Part shown: positions 1 to 8,467 of the stretch, one piece after another | How the letters are laid out: every line of letters starts with the position of its first letter | Numbering within the stretch: position 1 is the stretch's first letter | NCBI GenBank assembly: GCA_001970955.1 | Contig: MPUH01001224.1 | Location: 1-20,728 of the forward strand | DNA: 20,728 bases | Direction of reading: 5' to 3' | From: Stentor coeruleus | Lineage: Eukaryota > Ciliophora > Heterotrichea > Heterotrichida > Stentoridae | The notes under the pieces: model-generated | Seen by the model: the letters and a program-made list of their open reading frames with translations, nothing else | Databases searched by the model: none | What the model was told of the DNA's origin: nothing | Program-made: the position numbers and the translations under genes

Positions 1-430
1 TATTAATTTATTATATGCTTTTAGTATATTAGTTTTGGATGAATTTTTAAAAAGATATTATAGAAAATAGAGAGTCAGGTTTTAATAGGAGAATTTTTTA
101 TCATTTCTTTGTTATTTTAGTTAATTTTTCTTAATATAAACCTCTCAAAAAAATCAAATATATATTTCATCTAAATTTATAATAATAACCAAAGCACAAC
201 AAACAATACTATAAGCCTAAATTTCAACAAATATAATCTTTACTAGCAAAAAAACACTTCTTAATGAATTTATTTTAACAATTTTTTTCTTCATCCCATC
301 CAAGTCCTTCAACTCAAGCCCTACACAAAAATCCATCCAAAATCTCTTCTCATTCCTAAATTCGTATTAAAAAATTCAAAACTTCACCACTTTGCAGCCC
401 AAAAAACTCTCTAACTAAATTATAAACAAT
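1..430. other. Intergenic, upstream of NDR kinase
   Basis: I see no gene here. The last 240 bases before the kinase start (181-420) are A/C-rich on the coding strand. I count about 59 C against 9 G, which is the compositional signature seen upstream of most starts in this window. The first 180 bases are AT-rich without a recognisable signal. Confidence 0.6.
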
Positions 431-1905
431 ATGGAAAATACAAGAATAAGCCCATTACGAAAGCATGAAGCTAAAGAAGATGCTGCAATATCATCATTAT
501 CAAAAGAAAAAGCTCAAGCAGCAAAATCATATATAGAAATGAAATATTCTCGTATGAAAAAAGAAGATATGGCTAAACGGGAGTGCTGGGAAGAATTAAA
601 CCAGAAAATGGCAGAGTTAGCTTTGTCTCAAACAGAACAACAAATGGTCAAGCATGAGATTTTCCATCGTGAAGCTGAGATTCTCAGAAATAAACGTCGA
701 AGAATTTCAGTCTTTGACTACGAACCAATAGCAATAATCGGCCGTGGAGCATTCGGTGAAGTTCGAGTAGTTCGTCATAAGCTCACCGGGGAGTTCCTGG
801 CAATGAAAAAAATGAACAAAGGCGAAATGTTGAAAAAAAACCAAATCAATCATGTTAGAGCTGAAAGAAACATACTAGCCCTAGCGAAAAATGACTGGAT
901 AATTGATTTGAAAGTATCATTCCAAGATGAAAAATACTTATATTTAGTCATGGAGTACCTTGCAGGTGGAGATTTAATGACTATGCTTATAAAAAGAGAT
1001 ATTCTTCCTGAAAACGAAGCAAAATTCTATATAGCTGAAACTATAATGGCAGTTGAATCAGTACATAAATTGAATTATATACATCGAGACCTTAAACCTG
1101 ACAATATCTTAATAGACAATTTAGGCCATGTAAAACTTTCTGATTTTGGCCTATGCAAACAAANTTAATAGACAATTTAGGCCATGTAAAACTTTCTGAT
1201 TTTGGCCTATGCAAACAAAGCGAAATTAACTTTGAAAGCCCATACTCAAATCTTACCAGGTTTGAAGAAGAAGCTCGATATAAACAGCTTCTTGATAAAA
1301 AAACTGAATTTAAACGAAGTAGAAAATTAGCTTATTCTACTGTTGGTACTCCTGATTATATAGCCCCAGAGATTTTTGCTAGAAAAGGATATGATGAATC
1401 TGTTGACTGGTGGTCAGTTGGTGTTATTTTATTTGAAATGGTTGTAGGTTATCCACCATTTTTTGCTGATGATCCAAGTATTACTTGTCAGAAAATATTA
1501 CATTGGAAAAAAACATTTGCTATACCTAGGGAAGCTAATTTATCAAGAGAAGTTACTGATTTGATAAGAAAACTTGTCACTGATGCGAGTAATAGATTAG
1601 GAAATAAAGGTGCTGAAGAGATTAAAAGACATTCTTTTTTCGCAGATGTTGATTGGGAGAATTTAAGAAAAACAACCTCACCTTGGGTACCAAATTTGAG
1701 TTCTGAGTATGATACGACAAATTTTGATAAGTTTGAGGAAATTGAACCATTTTATCCTCAGGAACAACAGAAGAAAAGGAAGAGGAAAGACCCGAATTTT
1801 CCTGCGTATACTTTTAAGAAAGAGGATGAACCGAATTTGTGTTTGATTAATGCGATTAAGGAACTGGAAGCTATTAGAGAGTCTGTTCCTAGAGATTTAT
1901 CGTAA
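431..1905 (+). CDS. NDR/LATS-family AGC serine/threonine kinase (model split by assembly artefact at 1164)
   Basis: This is an AGC kinase of the NDR/LATS group, which works in Hippo/MEN-type pathways with a Mob co-activator. As deposited, the frame breaks at an N (1164) because the 55 bases at 1109-1163 recur exactly at 1165-1219. Removing 56 bases restores one frame of 472 residues. Residues about 30-95 form a basic helical Mob-binding region. The kinase domain follows: glycine loop GRGAFGEV (104-111), catalytic Lys126, HRDLKPDN (218-225) and DFG (238-240). An insert before the activation segment, rich in basic residues at its end (about 245-280), is an NDR hallmark. The activation-loop motif is AYSTVGTPDYIAPE, with Ser284 as the expected autophosphorylation site. 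A hydrophobic motif FPAYTF with Thr442 is the expected Ste20-like kinase target. The start is the first ATG in frame after a C-rich leader. The family call is firm; the choice between NDR and LATS is not settled. Confidence 0.93.
1109..1219. repeat. 55-bp perfect direct repeat flanking a single N (unmerged contig overlap)
   Basis: Bases 1109-1163 and 1165-1219 are identical and are separated only by the N at 1164. The repeat lies inside the conserved kinase core and repeats residues LIDNLGHVKLSDFGLCKQ, which no functional kinase has twice. Deleting 56 bases makes the kinase contiguous. This is best read as a scaffolding join in which two overlapping contig ends were left side by side. Confidence 0.93.
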
Positions 1906-2384
1906 ATATTGAATAATTTTAACATTGATTTTTTAAGTTGGTATGGATTAAAGAGTTGGGTAGATAGGCAAATATAGAGAGTAGATGCTTTGTATGATTC
2001 TGAAGAGGGATGGCTTGAAGGTAGGGAATAAAAATGGGGTTATTATATGAAAAGAACTGGATGAGTGTTCGAGAGTTTTTTGTTGAAAATTGAAATTTAG
2101 TTGATGAATTGAATAAATTAATAATAATTATTGAATATTTTACAAATAACTAATACACTAACACCTAAATTTAAAGTAAAAACATTCATCAAACAACAGC
2201 ATTAACAAAAATATCTTCTAAAAACTCTCCTAATAAAAAAAATCAAGCTTCTAATCACCTTCTCTCACCATACACCTCCTTCCACAAAGCACCAACCATC
2301 ATCTATAAACCCTCATCCCAAGGATTTCACATCCCAATCCTCTCCCAATCCTCTCCCATCTAAAATAAATCACTTATATAAAAA
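1906..2384. other. Intergenic between NDR kinase and SHIPPO-like gene
   Basis: No gene is seen. The stretch after the kinase stop (about 1930-2090) is G-rich on the plus strand. From about 2150 to 2374 it turns C-rich and G-poor, as upstream of other starts here. It ends in a TATATAAAAA tract that directly abuts the next start codon. Confidence 0.55.
2375..2384 (+). promoter_or_regulatory. TATATAAAAA tract abutting the SHIPPO-like start
   Basis: A TATATAAAAA tract sits immediately 5' of the ATG at 2385. Near-identical tracts precede the ATG at 12516 and the ATG at 6496. It could be a TATA/initiator element with a very short leader or simply a start-codon context. No transcript data are available to decide. 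Confidence 0.35.
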
Positions 2385-3265
2385 ATGAAAGAAAGTGCTC
2401 CCTTATGGTCAATGCGAGGTAGAAACTACAGCAATCACCAAGAAAAGGTTCCAGGCCCTGGTTCCTATTCCCCAACCAACCACATTTTATCATCAAGTCC
2501 AAAATATCGTTTAGGCACATCACAAAGAGGACCACTCTCAATAGATATTTCAACTCCAGGTCCAGGCACATACTCCCCTCGAGCATCAATAACAACTCCA
2601 GCATGGACATTGTAACTTTTAAACAGACTTGGTAGAAGAACAAGAGAAGGTTTTAGTAAATCATTCGATATACCAGGTCCAGGAACTTATAGAACCCCAA
2701 TATCCCAAGATTCTCCAAGATACTCAGTAGGAAAAGGACAAAGAGAAAGTTTAGATCCAGACAGACAAGTTCCAGGTCCAGGAACTTATAACCCTGAACC
2801 TTTATCATTTAGAGGGAATAACTTGTGTATTATATAATCAGGTTCAGTAAAGCAGATAGATATATGAATATTGGGAAAAGTTTTGCTCCAGGTCCTGGAG
2901 TTTATGAAATAAAACCAAAAAAATCAGGTCCTTCTTTCAGTTTTAGACCGAAATATGAGACTAAACTTAAATCGATTGTCCCTGGACCAGGAAATTATGA
3001 ACCGAAAGTTGGGTTGACATCTGAAAAATCCCCGGCTTGGGTTGTTGGGAAAAGTCAAAAACATATTTCTGTGGCTGATAAGGATTTAGAATATTCACCA
3101 GGACCTGGGACTTATTCGAAACCTAGCACGCTATCTGGTCCAAGTTGGCGTTTTGGAAATAGTAAAAGGACATCGCATAGCGTTCCTAGAGTACCAGGGC
3201 CAGGAACGTATGAAATCCTCCCAACGATAGGCAATTCCCCACCTTATGCACGATTTAATAATTAG
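2385..3265 (+). CDS. SHIPPO/ODF3-like PGPG-repeat protein (CFAP/microtubule-associated)
   Basis: Eight copies of the (S/T/V/A/I)PGPGxY motif, spaced about 25-35 residues apart, mark the SHIPPO/ODF3 repeat family. Members bind or sit inside ciliary microtubules in sperm tails and protist cilia. Exons are 2385-2611, 2627-2824 and 2842-3265. Splicing removes 15 nt (2612-2626) and 17 nt (2825-2841) to give about 282 residues. Both introns contain or create in-frame stops, so an unspliced reading gives only fragments. Exon 1 carries two PGPG motifs, exon 2 two and exon 3 four. Between them are degenerate segments such as SPRYSVGKGQR and SPAWVVGKSQK. The second intron is odd, because a 15-nt consensus-like intron (2827-2841) would leave the frame wrong by 2 bases. 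No other domain is visible. The start is the first ATG, directly after TATATAAAAA. The role in cilia is inferred from the family. Confidence 0.88.
2612..2626 (+). other. 15-nt spliceosomal intron in SHIPPO-like gene
   Basis: The sequence is GTAACTTTTAAACAG. Unspliced, the frame hits TAA at 2613-2615. Spliced, it continues in frame into another PGPG repeat segment. The size and GTA...CAG ends match the miniature introns known for Stentor. Confidence 0.9.
2825..2841 (+). other. Second SHIPPO intron, 17 nt as written (15-nt core)
   Basis: Exon 3 is in a different frame from exon 2 and must be joined. Removing GTGTATTATATAATCAG (17 nt) restores the frame and avoids the TAA at 2835. The inner 15 nt (2827-2841, GTATTATATAATCAG) look like the usual intron but would leave a 2-base frame error. 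A 2-base TG duplication error in the assembly would explain this and yields the same protein. Confidence 0.7.
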
Positions 3266-3489
3266 AATATTTTATTTAACTTTTTACAATTAATTATTGT
3301 TATAAGTGAAGAAAGTTTAATAGATAAATTACTTGTAGGATTGATAATTTATGTGGGAAATATGAAAATAAGTGAATGAAAAGAATTTGTGTAGATGGAA
3401 AAATAAAAACAAGTCAATTTATAAAATTATATTGAAATATTTTGGTTGTAAAATGAATATCATTTTTTTGTGTAGTATCTATGTTAATC

Positions 3490-4812
3490 TTAATTATTGC
3501 TTTTTTTTAGCTTTTTAACTAGTTGATTATTTTGCATTATCAAATCAATGACTTGGCTTTTGGACTTGAATAATTCTCGTTCAAATTGATCGCATTTGTT
3601 ACAGTTTTTATGCTTTTTGCAATCTGATGTTTTTTGAAGTGGACTATGAAGAGAACCTAAGCCAAGACGATTTAACTGGCCTTTCTCTGGAGATCTGCTT
3701 AATGATTTTGTTGCCTTTTTTATGGGCTTTAGGTCTTTTTGGCATTCTTCGTTAAAAAAATTTTGTAGTTCTGCTATTTTGTTTTCCCAATCTTCTGAAG
3801 CTGTAAACCATAATTGAGATTTTAGGAAATCGTAATTGAATAAGAGTTTCTCTATAATACTATGCAAAAGGCTAGGGTCAAAACATTTAATATTACCTTT
3901 CATGTCGATGAATATCAAAGATGTGTTATTCTCTAATAGGCTTAATATTTCATTGAAACTAGCAGCTGTTAAAGAGTTATAGCTTAGGTCTAAACATTTT
4001 AGGAAACTGTCATATGTGAGGCTCTGAGAAAGATTTATCACAGTTTTATCTGTTAGTTTGTTATGATTTAAACCAAGCTCTAAAAGGCCGCCTTCGATAA
4101 TAAAGTTTTCATTGTTTCTTAAGCTTTTTTTCCATCTTCCTATATTTTCAGACCCGCATCTCTTTGATATTATTGTTCCTAAAATTTCCCCACAATTGCT
4201 TTTTAGAAAATTATGACTTAAGTCTATTTTTGAAATTGATTCGTTGTTAAGACCTGATTGAAGTATTTCTAGATCTGAATCTTGTAAAAAGCAATAGTTA
4301 ATCTTTATACTTTTAACAGTTCTAGAAGCTTCAATAGCAGAATTTAGTAAATCCCAAGATTTTTGTCCTAAATAAAGTCCAGAAATTTGCATCTCAACCA
4401 AAGCTTTATTTTTGCATGTATTTTCACATAGTCCAACAAATATTTTAGATATTAAATGATAGCTATGTAAAGCAATTTTCTTCTTAGCTTTTATTTTATT
4501 TAATACTGGAGCTTGAGATGTTTTTGACATTTTAGAAACAGGTCTAGGAATATTCTTGATTTCATTTGGTTTGTGTTTTCCATGGATATAAAAGTTTGTG
4601 ATTTTCGTTAATATTTTTAGTCCTTCACCAACAACAACAGAAGCGTTCTCATTAACTCCTTCGAAATTTAGACTGAATACATTTTTTTTAAGCTTTGCTG
4701 TGAACTCTCTAGTAAGATTTGCATTGTAGTACTGAGCGAGGGTGATAAATTTCTCAAAAGGGTCTTCTTTGATAAGATTTTCTTGCTTTTTTTTAGGCTG
4801 ATCAACATTCAT
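3490..4812 (-). CDS. CEP78-like leucine-rich repeat centrosomal/basal body protein
   Basis: This 440-residue protein has an N-terminal helical segment (about 15-75) and leucine-rich repeats. Repeats of the ribonuclease-inhibitor type run from about 120 to 330, for example SISKIDLSHNFLKSN (192-206), LLELGLNHNKLTD (243-255) and LKCLDLSYNSLTA (271-283). Between repeats lies a WKKSLRNN... insert (about 227-240) followed by the GLLEL repeat. The layout and insert resemble CEP78, a centrosomal/basal body protein involved in ciliogenesis. The C-terminus has a C-x2-H-x2-C-x2-C cluster (Cys398, His401, Cys404, Cys407), a possible small zinc site, and then a short coiled coil (about 408-437). It is shorter than animal CEP78 (about 700 residues). 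The family call rests on remembered similarity of the LRR pattern; a generic LRR protein is the alternative. The frame is uninterrupted. Its 5' end is TATA-like (plus-strand 4813-4828). Confidence 0.85.
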   Translation of the reverse strand: MNVDQPKKKQENLIKEDPFEKFITLAQYYNANLTREFTAKLKKNVFSLNFEGVNENASVVVGEGLKILTKITNFYIHGKHKPNEIKNIPRPVSKMSKTSQAPVLNKIKAKKKIALHSYHLISKIFVGLCENTCKNKALVEMQISGLYLGQKSWDLLNSAIEASRTVKSIKINYCFLQDSDLEILQSGLNNESISKIDLSHNFLKSNCGEILGTIISKRCGSENIGRWKKSLRNNENFIIEGGLLELGLNHNKLTDKTVINLSQSLTYDSFLKCLDLSYNSLTAASFNEILSLLENNTSLIFIDMKGNIKCFDPSLLHSIIEKLLFNYDFLKSQLWFTASEDWENKIAELQNFFNEECQKDLKPIKKATKSLSRSPEKGQLNRLGLGSLHSPLQKTSDCKKHKNCNKCDQFERELFKSKSQVIDLIMQNNQLVKKLKKSNN

Positions 4813-5146
4813 TTTTATAATGTATATAAGTTAATAAAACTATGATATTTTTTAAATTGCTAAGTTGATGAAAAATTTAAATATACTACTACAATAGATT
4901 AATAATGTTTCAAAGTTTAACAAATAGCATTAGTAAAAAAGACATCAGAAATTTAAAATTTATTAAGCATTAATTATTTCCATTTAATTTTCAATCATCA
5001 TTCTATATCATACTAAAAAAGTATCAATCAAAATTCCATTCCTATTCACATGCACTACTTATACACCTCAAAATGTTTAGCTTACAAAATCATACTAAAA
5101 ATCCAATCTTACTCAAAAAGTAAACCTTCTACTATATAAAAGCTAA
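4813..5146. other. Intergenic between two minus-strand genes
   Basis: I see nothing coding. The part next to 4812 holds the coding-strand tract TATATACATTATAAAA just upstream of the CEP78-like start. The remainder is AT-rich flanking DNA of the GTPase gene that ends at 5147. Confidence 0.55.
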
Positions 5147-5932
5147 TTATGATATTAAGCATCCACTTTTCTCTTTTTCCCCTTCTTTTTCACGCTTCCC
5201 ACATCCAAGAAAACTAAAAAACCCACTTGACTCTTCTTCACTCTCTGAATCCTGCCCACCATCTGCTCCCGAACTACGATCCATAGCATTTCTCGCTAAA
5301 TCCAAAAACACTTCTTTGACCTCAGAATTAGTTAGCGCACTAACTTTTCTGCTCAAAAGATTATATTTTTTTTTAAGCTGTTCAATTTTATTAGCTGGAA
5401 TTGGTGATTGTTGCGGACAAATATCTTTTTTTGTCCCAACAAGAATCTTAGCCGCAAGACCTGACTTCTTCTTCCCAGCTTCCTTTTCTTCACGAATATG
5501 AACATATTCAATAACTTTTTCTAATTCCTCTAAACTTGCTAAAGAATTCATATCATAAATATACATATACCCATGAATGAAAGTTTCTTTAAATAAAACT
5601 TTTTCATTTGATTTTTTCTTCTCACCAGACCTTTTATTTCCTAAGACAAGATCATAATAAGACATCATGTTATCAACATCAGAATTAGTCCCTTTTGGCA
5701 TTTGTAAGTATGGATGGTTTATTGGGAATAAGTCTTCTATTTGCATCATGCAATATTGTTTATGTTCTTCATCTTCTGTGATATTGATAAGCTTACGGAA
5801 TATCCCAACTTCTATTGTTGGCTCATAGATCCATTCAAAGTTGTTGTTGATGAATCTATTGCAAAGTGTTGATTTACCTGAAAAAGATGCACCTAAAACA
5901 CAGATCCTAATTAGCTTTTCTTTTTTAGACAT
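5147..5932 (-). CDS. Atypical Ras-like small GTPase with CaaX end
   Basis: This is a 261-residue P-loop GTPase-like protein. The G1 loop is GASFSGKST (14-22). An effector-like PTIEVG follows with Thr39. The G4 position reads VGTKKD (Thr167-Asp170), the TxxD form seen in Rho GTPases rather than NKxD. G5 is SAL (198-200). The canonical switch-II DTAGxE is absent: the place is taken by QIEDLFP, followed by a long polar insert (about 75-115, Lys/Ser-rich). The C-terminus is acidic and Ser-rich, then basic, and ends CLIS, a CaaX box expected to be farnesylated, so it is probably membrane-anchored. Without the switch-II glycine and glutamine, hydrolysis is likely weak or absent (inference). The start is the first ATG, which places the P-loop at the usual distance from the N-terminus. 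No named subfamily is recognised. Confidence 0.85.
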   Translation of the reverse strand: MSKKEKLIRICVLGASFSGKSTLCNRFINNNFEWIYEPTIEVGIFRKLINITEDEEHKQYCMMQIEDLFPINHPYLQMPKGTNSDVDNMMSYYDLVLGNKRSGEKKKSNEKVLFKETFIHGYMYIYDMNSLASLEELEKVIEYVHIREEKEAGKKKSGLAAKILVGTKKDICPQQSPIPANKIEQLKKKYNLLSRKVSALTNSEVKEVFLDLARNAMDRSSGADGGQDSESEEESSGFFSFLGCGKREKEGEKEKSGCLIS

Positions 5933-6514
5933 TATTATTATTACTAATTGGTTTGAGATTCTAAAAGATCTTGATACTTTTCTTGTGTGTATATAGAGAT
6001 TATATTATTGTCTTTGTATTGGATTTAATAAGTTTATGAAGGTTTATTAGTGAATATAAAAATATTTTAAGTCGTAAAAATACTTTAGGGATTTTGGAAT
6101 GATGATATTCAAAGCTTAGAAATACCTTAATTAGTACCATATTGGATTTATTTAATATCAGATTATAATAAGTTTTTTATATGTTGATTAGGAAAAAGCA
6201 CAACAAGTTATGAGAAGTTTATGTAAATATATCAGAATAAAAGTATAGAGATTAGGTAATTTCATAGGAATTTTAGGTCATATATGCTATAAATAAATAG
6301 TATATAATAAATAATTTTTTAGTCAGAAATGCTTATCAGAATTGCAAAAATGTTGTCTTCATAAAAGTTTAAAGTCGAAAAAATGCTGTTAAAGTTATCA
6401 GCAAGTCTTAAAAAACACAAACTTCCCTGCTTCATTATCTAAACAAAGGGGAAAAAAAATTCTTTAGCTTATACTTGGTTATTCCCTATATAAAAATGAA
6501 CGGCTGTAATATTA
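5933..6514. other. Divergent intergenic region (GTPase / TauE transporter)
   Basis: No gene is seen apart from a short upstream ORF (6496-6591) overlapping the transporter start. Near 5933 the plus strand is richer in G than C, which is the expected mirror of a C-rich leader for the minus-strand GTPase gene. A TATATAAAA tract lies at 6487-6495. Confidence 0.5.
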
Positions 6515-6591
6515 ATGTTGATTATTACGATGTTATTGTCGCTTGGGACCCTAAACATGGTGTCCTCAAAAGCCATCAAATGCAGCCTTGA
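6496..6591 (+). other. Upstream ORF overlapping the TauE-like start
   Basis: An ATG at 6496 directly follows TATATAAAA, the same context as the starts at 2385 and 12516. It opens a 31-codon frame ending TGA at 6589-6591, out of frame with the transporter. I found no 15-16 nt GT-AG intron that would join the two frames. It may be a real uORF, or lie upstream of the transcript start. Confidence 0.3.
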
Positions 6592-7840
6592 CGAAGATTG
6601 TGGGCTGTTGCATGAGTGTATTCAAGATGTTTGTCTTCACAAATCACTAAGCGCGTCAGAACCATTAGAGTACTTAGGTAGCGCATTAATCATTCTAATG
6701 AGCGCCTTAGCTAACTCTACAGGTATCGGGGGTGGAGAAATTATGGTTCCCCTTCTGATCCTCTTATTTTTCTTCGAAACTCATCTAGCAATTCCTCTTT
6801 CCCTCATGCTAATGCTTGGAAGCAGCTTCATCAATACAGCCCTAAGAATCCCACGTCGTCATCCAGTAATAGACCGGCCGCTTATAAGCTACGATATAGT
6901 GGCATATACAATGTGCCCTCTTTTAATAGGCTCAACTTTAGGAGTCCTAATAAATCGTATTGTCCCCGATTGGCTAATCTTGACCCTGGTGACAGTTTTG
7001 TTGTTTTACTTAACAGTTCAAATATCTGTAAAAACTATAGATACTATGGTCCCTAAAGGAAAAACTCATTCATTTAGCTCAAGTATAGCGATAACTGTAG
7101 CAGATAATGAAGTACAGATAAGATCGCCTGATATAGAGTCACGAGTTTTTCCTATAAAACCATGCCTTTCTATAGCGAGTGTATACATTTTTTCTTTAAT
7201 TTGTATATACTTAAGAGGTGATATTGAAGCTATATCGCCAATTGGTATTGAGAATTGCTCAGGAGGGTTTTGGTTTTTGATTTGGTTTCAATGTTTTGTC
7301 CTAGCTGTGATTGCTGGTATACGAATTAGACATATGAGAAAAAATACACAAGATATGATCAATGTTAACTATCAGTTTACTCATGATGTTATATGGAATA
7401 TTAGAAATATCATGTTTCTTGCTGGAATTGGTATTTTTGGAGGACTTGGAGTTGGTATGCTTGGTATTGGAGGAGGGGCTATATTGAATCCTACACTTAT
7501 TTACTTGGGTATGAGACCTGATGTTGCTCAAGCTACAGCACAAACTATGGCCCTTTTGACATCATCTATGACATTGTTGTTATACTCTTTAGCTGGGATG
7601 ATTTATATTGATTATGCTTTTTGGTTCTTTTTATTATCTGCTATAGGGGCAAGCTTTGGAACTTGGGCTGTGAATTTTGTGGCTGAAAAATATCAGAAGA
7701 AGTTTTTACCGGTATTGATGTTGGCGATTGTTTTAGGTGTTGCTACATTAGCTACACCTACTTATGTTATTTCGACTATTGTTAATGGACTCAATCACCA
7801 TAACTTTCAGTATGGGTTTAAAGATTTTTGTATGTCTTAA
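6515..7840 (+). CDS. TauE/SafE-family sulfite exporter-like membrane transporter
   Basis: This is a 441-residue multi-pass membrane protein. Residues 1-19 look like a signal peptide. A short luminal or extracellular segment with four cysteines (23, 29, 35, 40) follows. Two homologous halves then each open with the family signature: GIGGGEIMVP (70-79) and GIGGGAILNP (317-326). Hydrophobic helices fill about 52-175 and 220-275 in and around the first half, and 297-420 in the second. A hydrophilic loop (about 176-216) separates the first block. Inverted-repeat halves with GxGGG motifs are typical of TauE/SafE permeases, which move sulfite, sulfonates or other small anions. Eukaryotic members with an N-terminal Cys-rich ectodomain occur in plants and protists. 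The substrate cannot be read from sequence. The ATG at 6515 is chosen because it gives the signal peptide; an earlier ATG (6496) is out of frame. Confidence 0.9.
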   Translation: MLIITMLLSLGTLNMVSSKAIKCSLDEDCGLLHECIQDVCLHKSLSASEPLEYLGSALIILMSALANSTGIGGGEIMVPLLILLFFFETHLAIPLSLMLMLGSSFINTALRIPRRHPVIDRPLISYDIVAYTMCPLLIGSTLGVLINRIVPDWLILTLVTVLLFYLTVQISVKTIDTMVPKGKTHSFSSSIAITVADNEVQIRSPDIESRVFPIKPCLSIASVYIFSLICIYLRGDIEAISPIGIENCSGGFWFLIWFQCFVLAVIAGIRIRHMRKNTQDMINVNYQFTHDVIWNIRNIMFLAGIGIFGGLGVGMLGIGGGAILNPTLIYLGMRPDVAQATAQTMALLTSSMTLLLYSLAGMIYIDYAFWFFLLSAIGASFGTWAVNFVAEKYQKKFLPVLMLAIVLGVATLATPTYVISTIVNGLNHHNFQYGFKDFCMS

Positions 7841-7884
7841 TGTAATTTAAAATAAAAGATTTTTATTAAGGTGTTAGGATGAAA

Positions 7885-7956
7885 TCAGATAGATGTGACA
7901 TCATATTTCAGAGTCGGATTGGGATCATCATTTAACCATTTTCGCGCTTGGGATAT
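7885..7956 (-). pseudogene. Possible N-terminal relic of a phosphoglucomutase-like gene
   Basis: The minus strand reads ISQARKWLNDDPNPTLKYD and then, after a few residues, TGA (7885-7887). The pattern A-x-x-W-L-x-x-D-x-N-P recalls the start of phosphohexomutases of the PGM2 type. The codon preceding SQ is ATA where ATG would be expected, and it follows TTATAATATA. There is no downstream continuation before the transporter gene ends at 7840. Only about 20 residues support the family name, so it is tentative. The case is helped by the strong promoter-like strand skew to its right. Confidence 0.3.
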
Positions 7957-8341
7957 TATATTATAAGGGATAAAATGGTAAGTTTTTATGGTTTTTTGCT
8001 TTTGGTATTTTGTTTATAGGAGAAGATGAATTTTTTTAAAGTATGGGTGTTGGAATTTTGGGTTTTAAAATATGATTGAAAATTTTGGTTGGAAATATTG
8101 GGAGATATTTTGATTAGGTTTTTGATTGGTTTTTATTGTTATGGTTTGTTTTATATGAGCTTTTGATAAGGTTTTTAATAAGGCTTTTAGTATAGTGTGT
8201 TAAGAAAAATTTGTAAGATAAATAATTTTGACTAACATTTTGTAAGAAATTATTATTTTAGGAAAGAATATTCAAAAGTTAAACAGGTGTAGCTAAAGAT
8301 GAATAGTAGATTTTTTTTTTGGGCACTTTTCAGTTTGAGTC

Positions 8342-8467
8342 ATGAAAGTGGATGATAAACTTATTATGCCTGAAATCCCTATACAGTAAAACGAACTATC
8401 TCCTGATGAAAATAATCAGAGTTATCTGCATGTTGAGGATGAAAAAATTGGGAAGACCTTAGCATGA
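8342..8467 (+). pseudogene. Coding-like frame interrupted by one TAA
   Basis: From the ATG at 8342, 15 codons run to TAA (8387-8389). The same frame then stays open for 25 more codons with acidic, coding-like composition (for example NELSPDENNQSYLHVEDEK) before TGA at 8465. It could be a decayed small gene or chance. No family is recognised. Confidence 0.18.

Noticed and set aside
1153..1905. Separate second kinase gene
   Set aside because: Its beginning repeats the end of the first part exactly. The two parts complete one kinase when the overlap is removed.
2374..2643. Minus-strand reading frame of 89 codons over the SHIPPO gene
   Set aside because: It is antisense to the PGPG repeats and has no domain or composition of its own.
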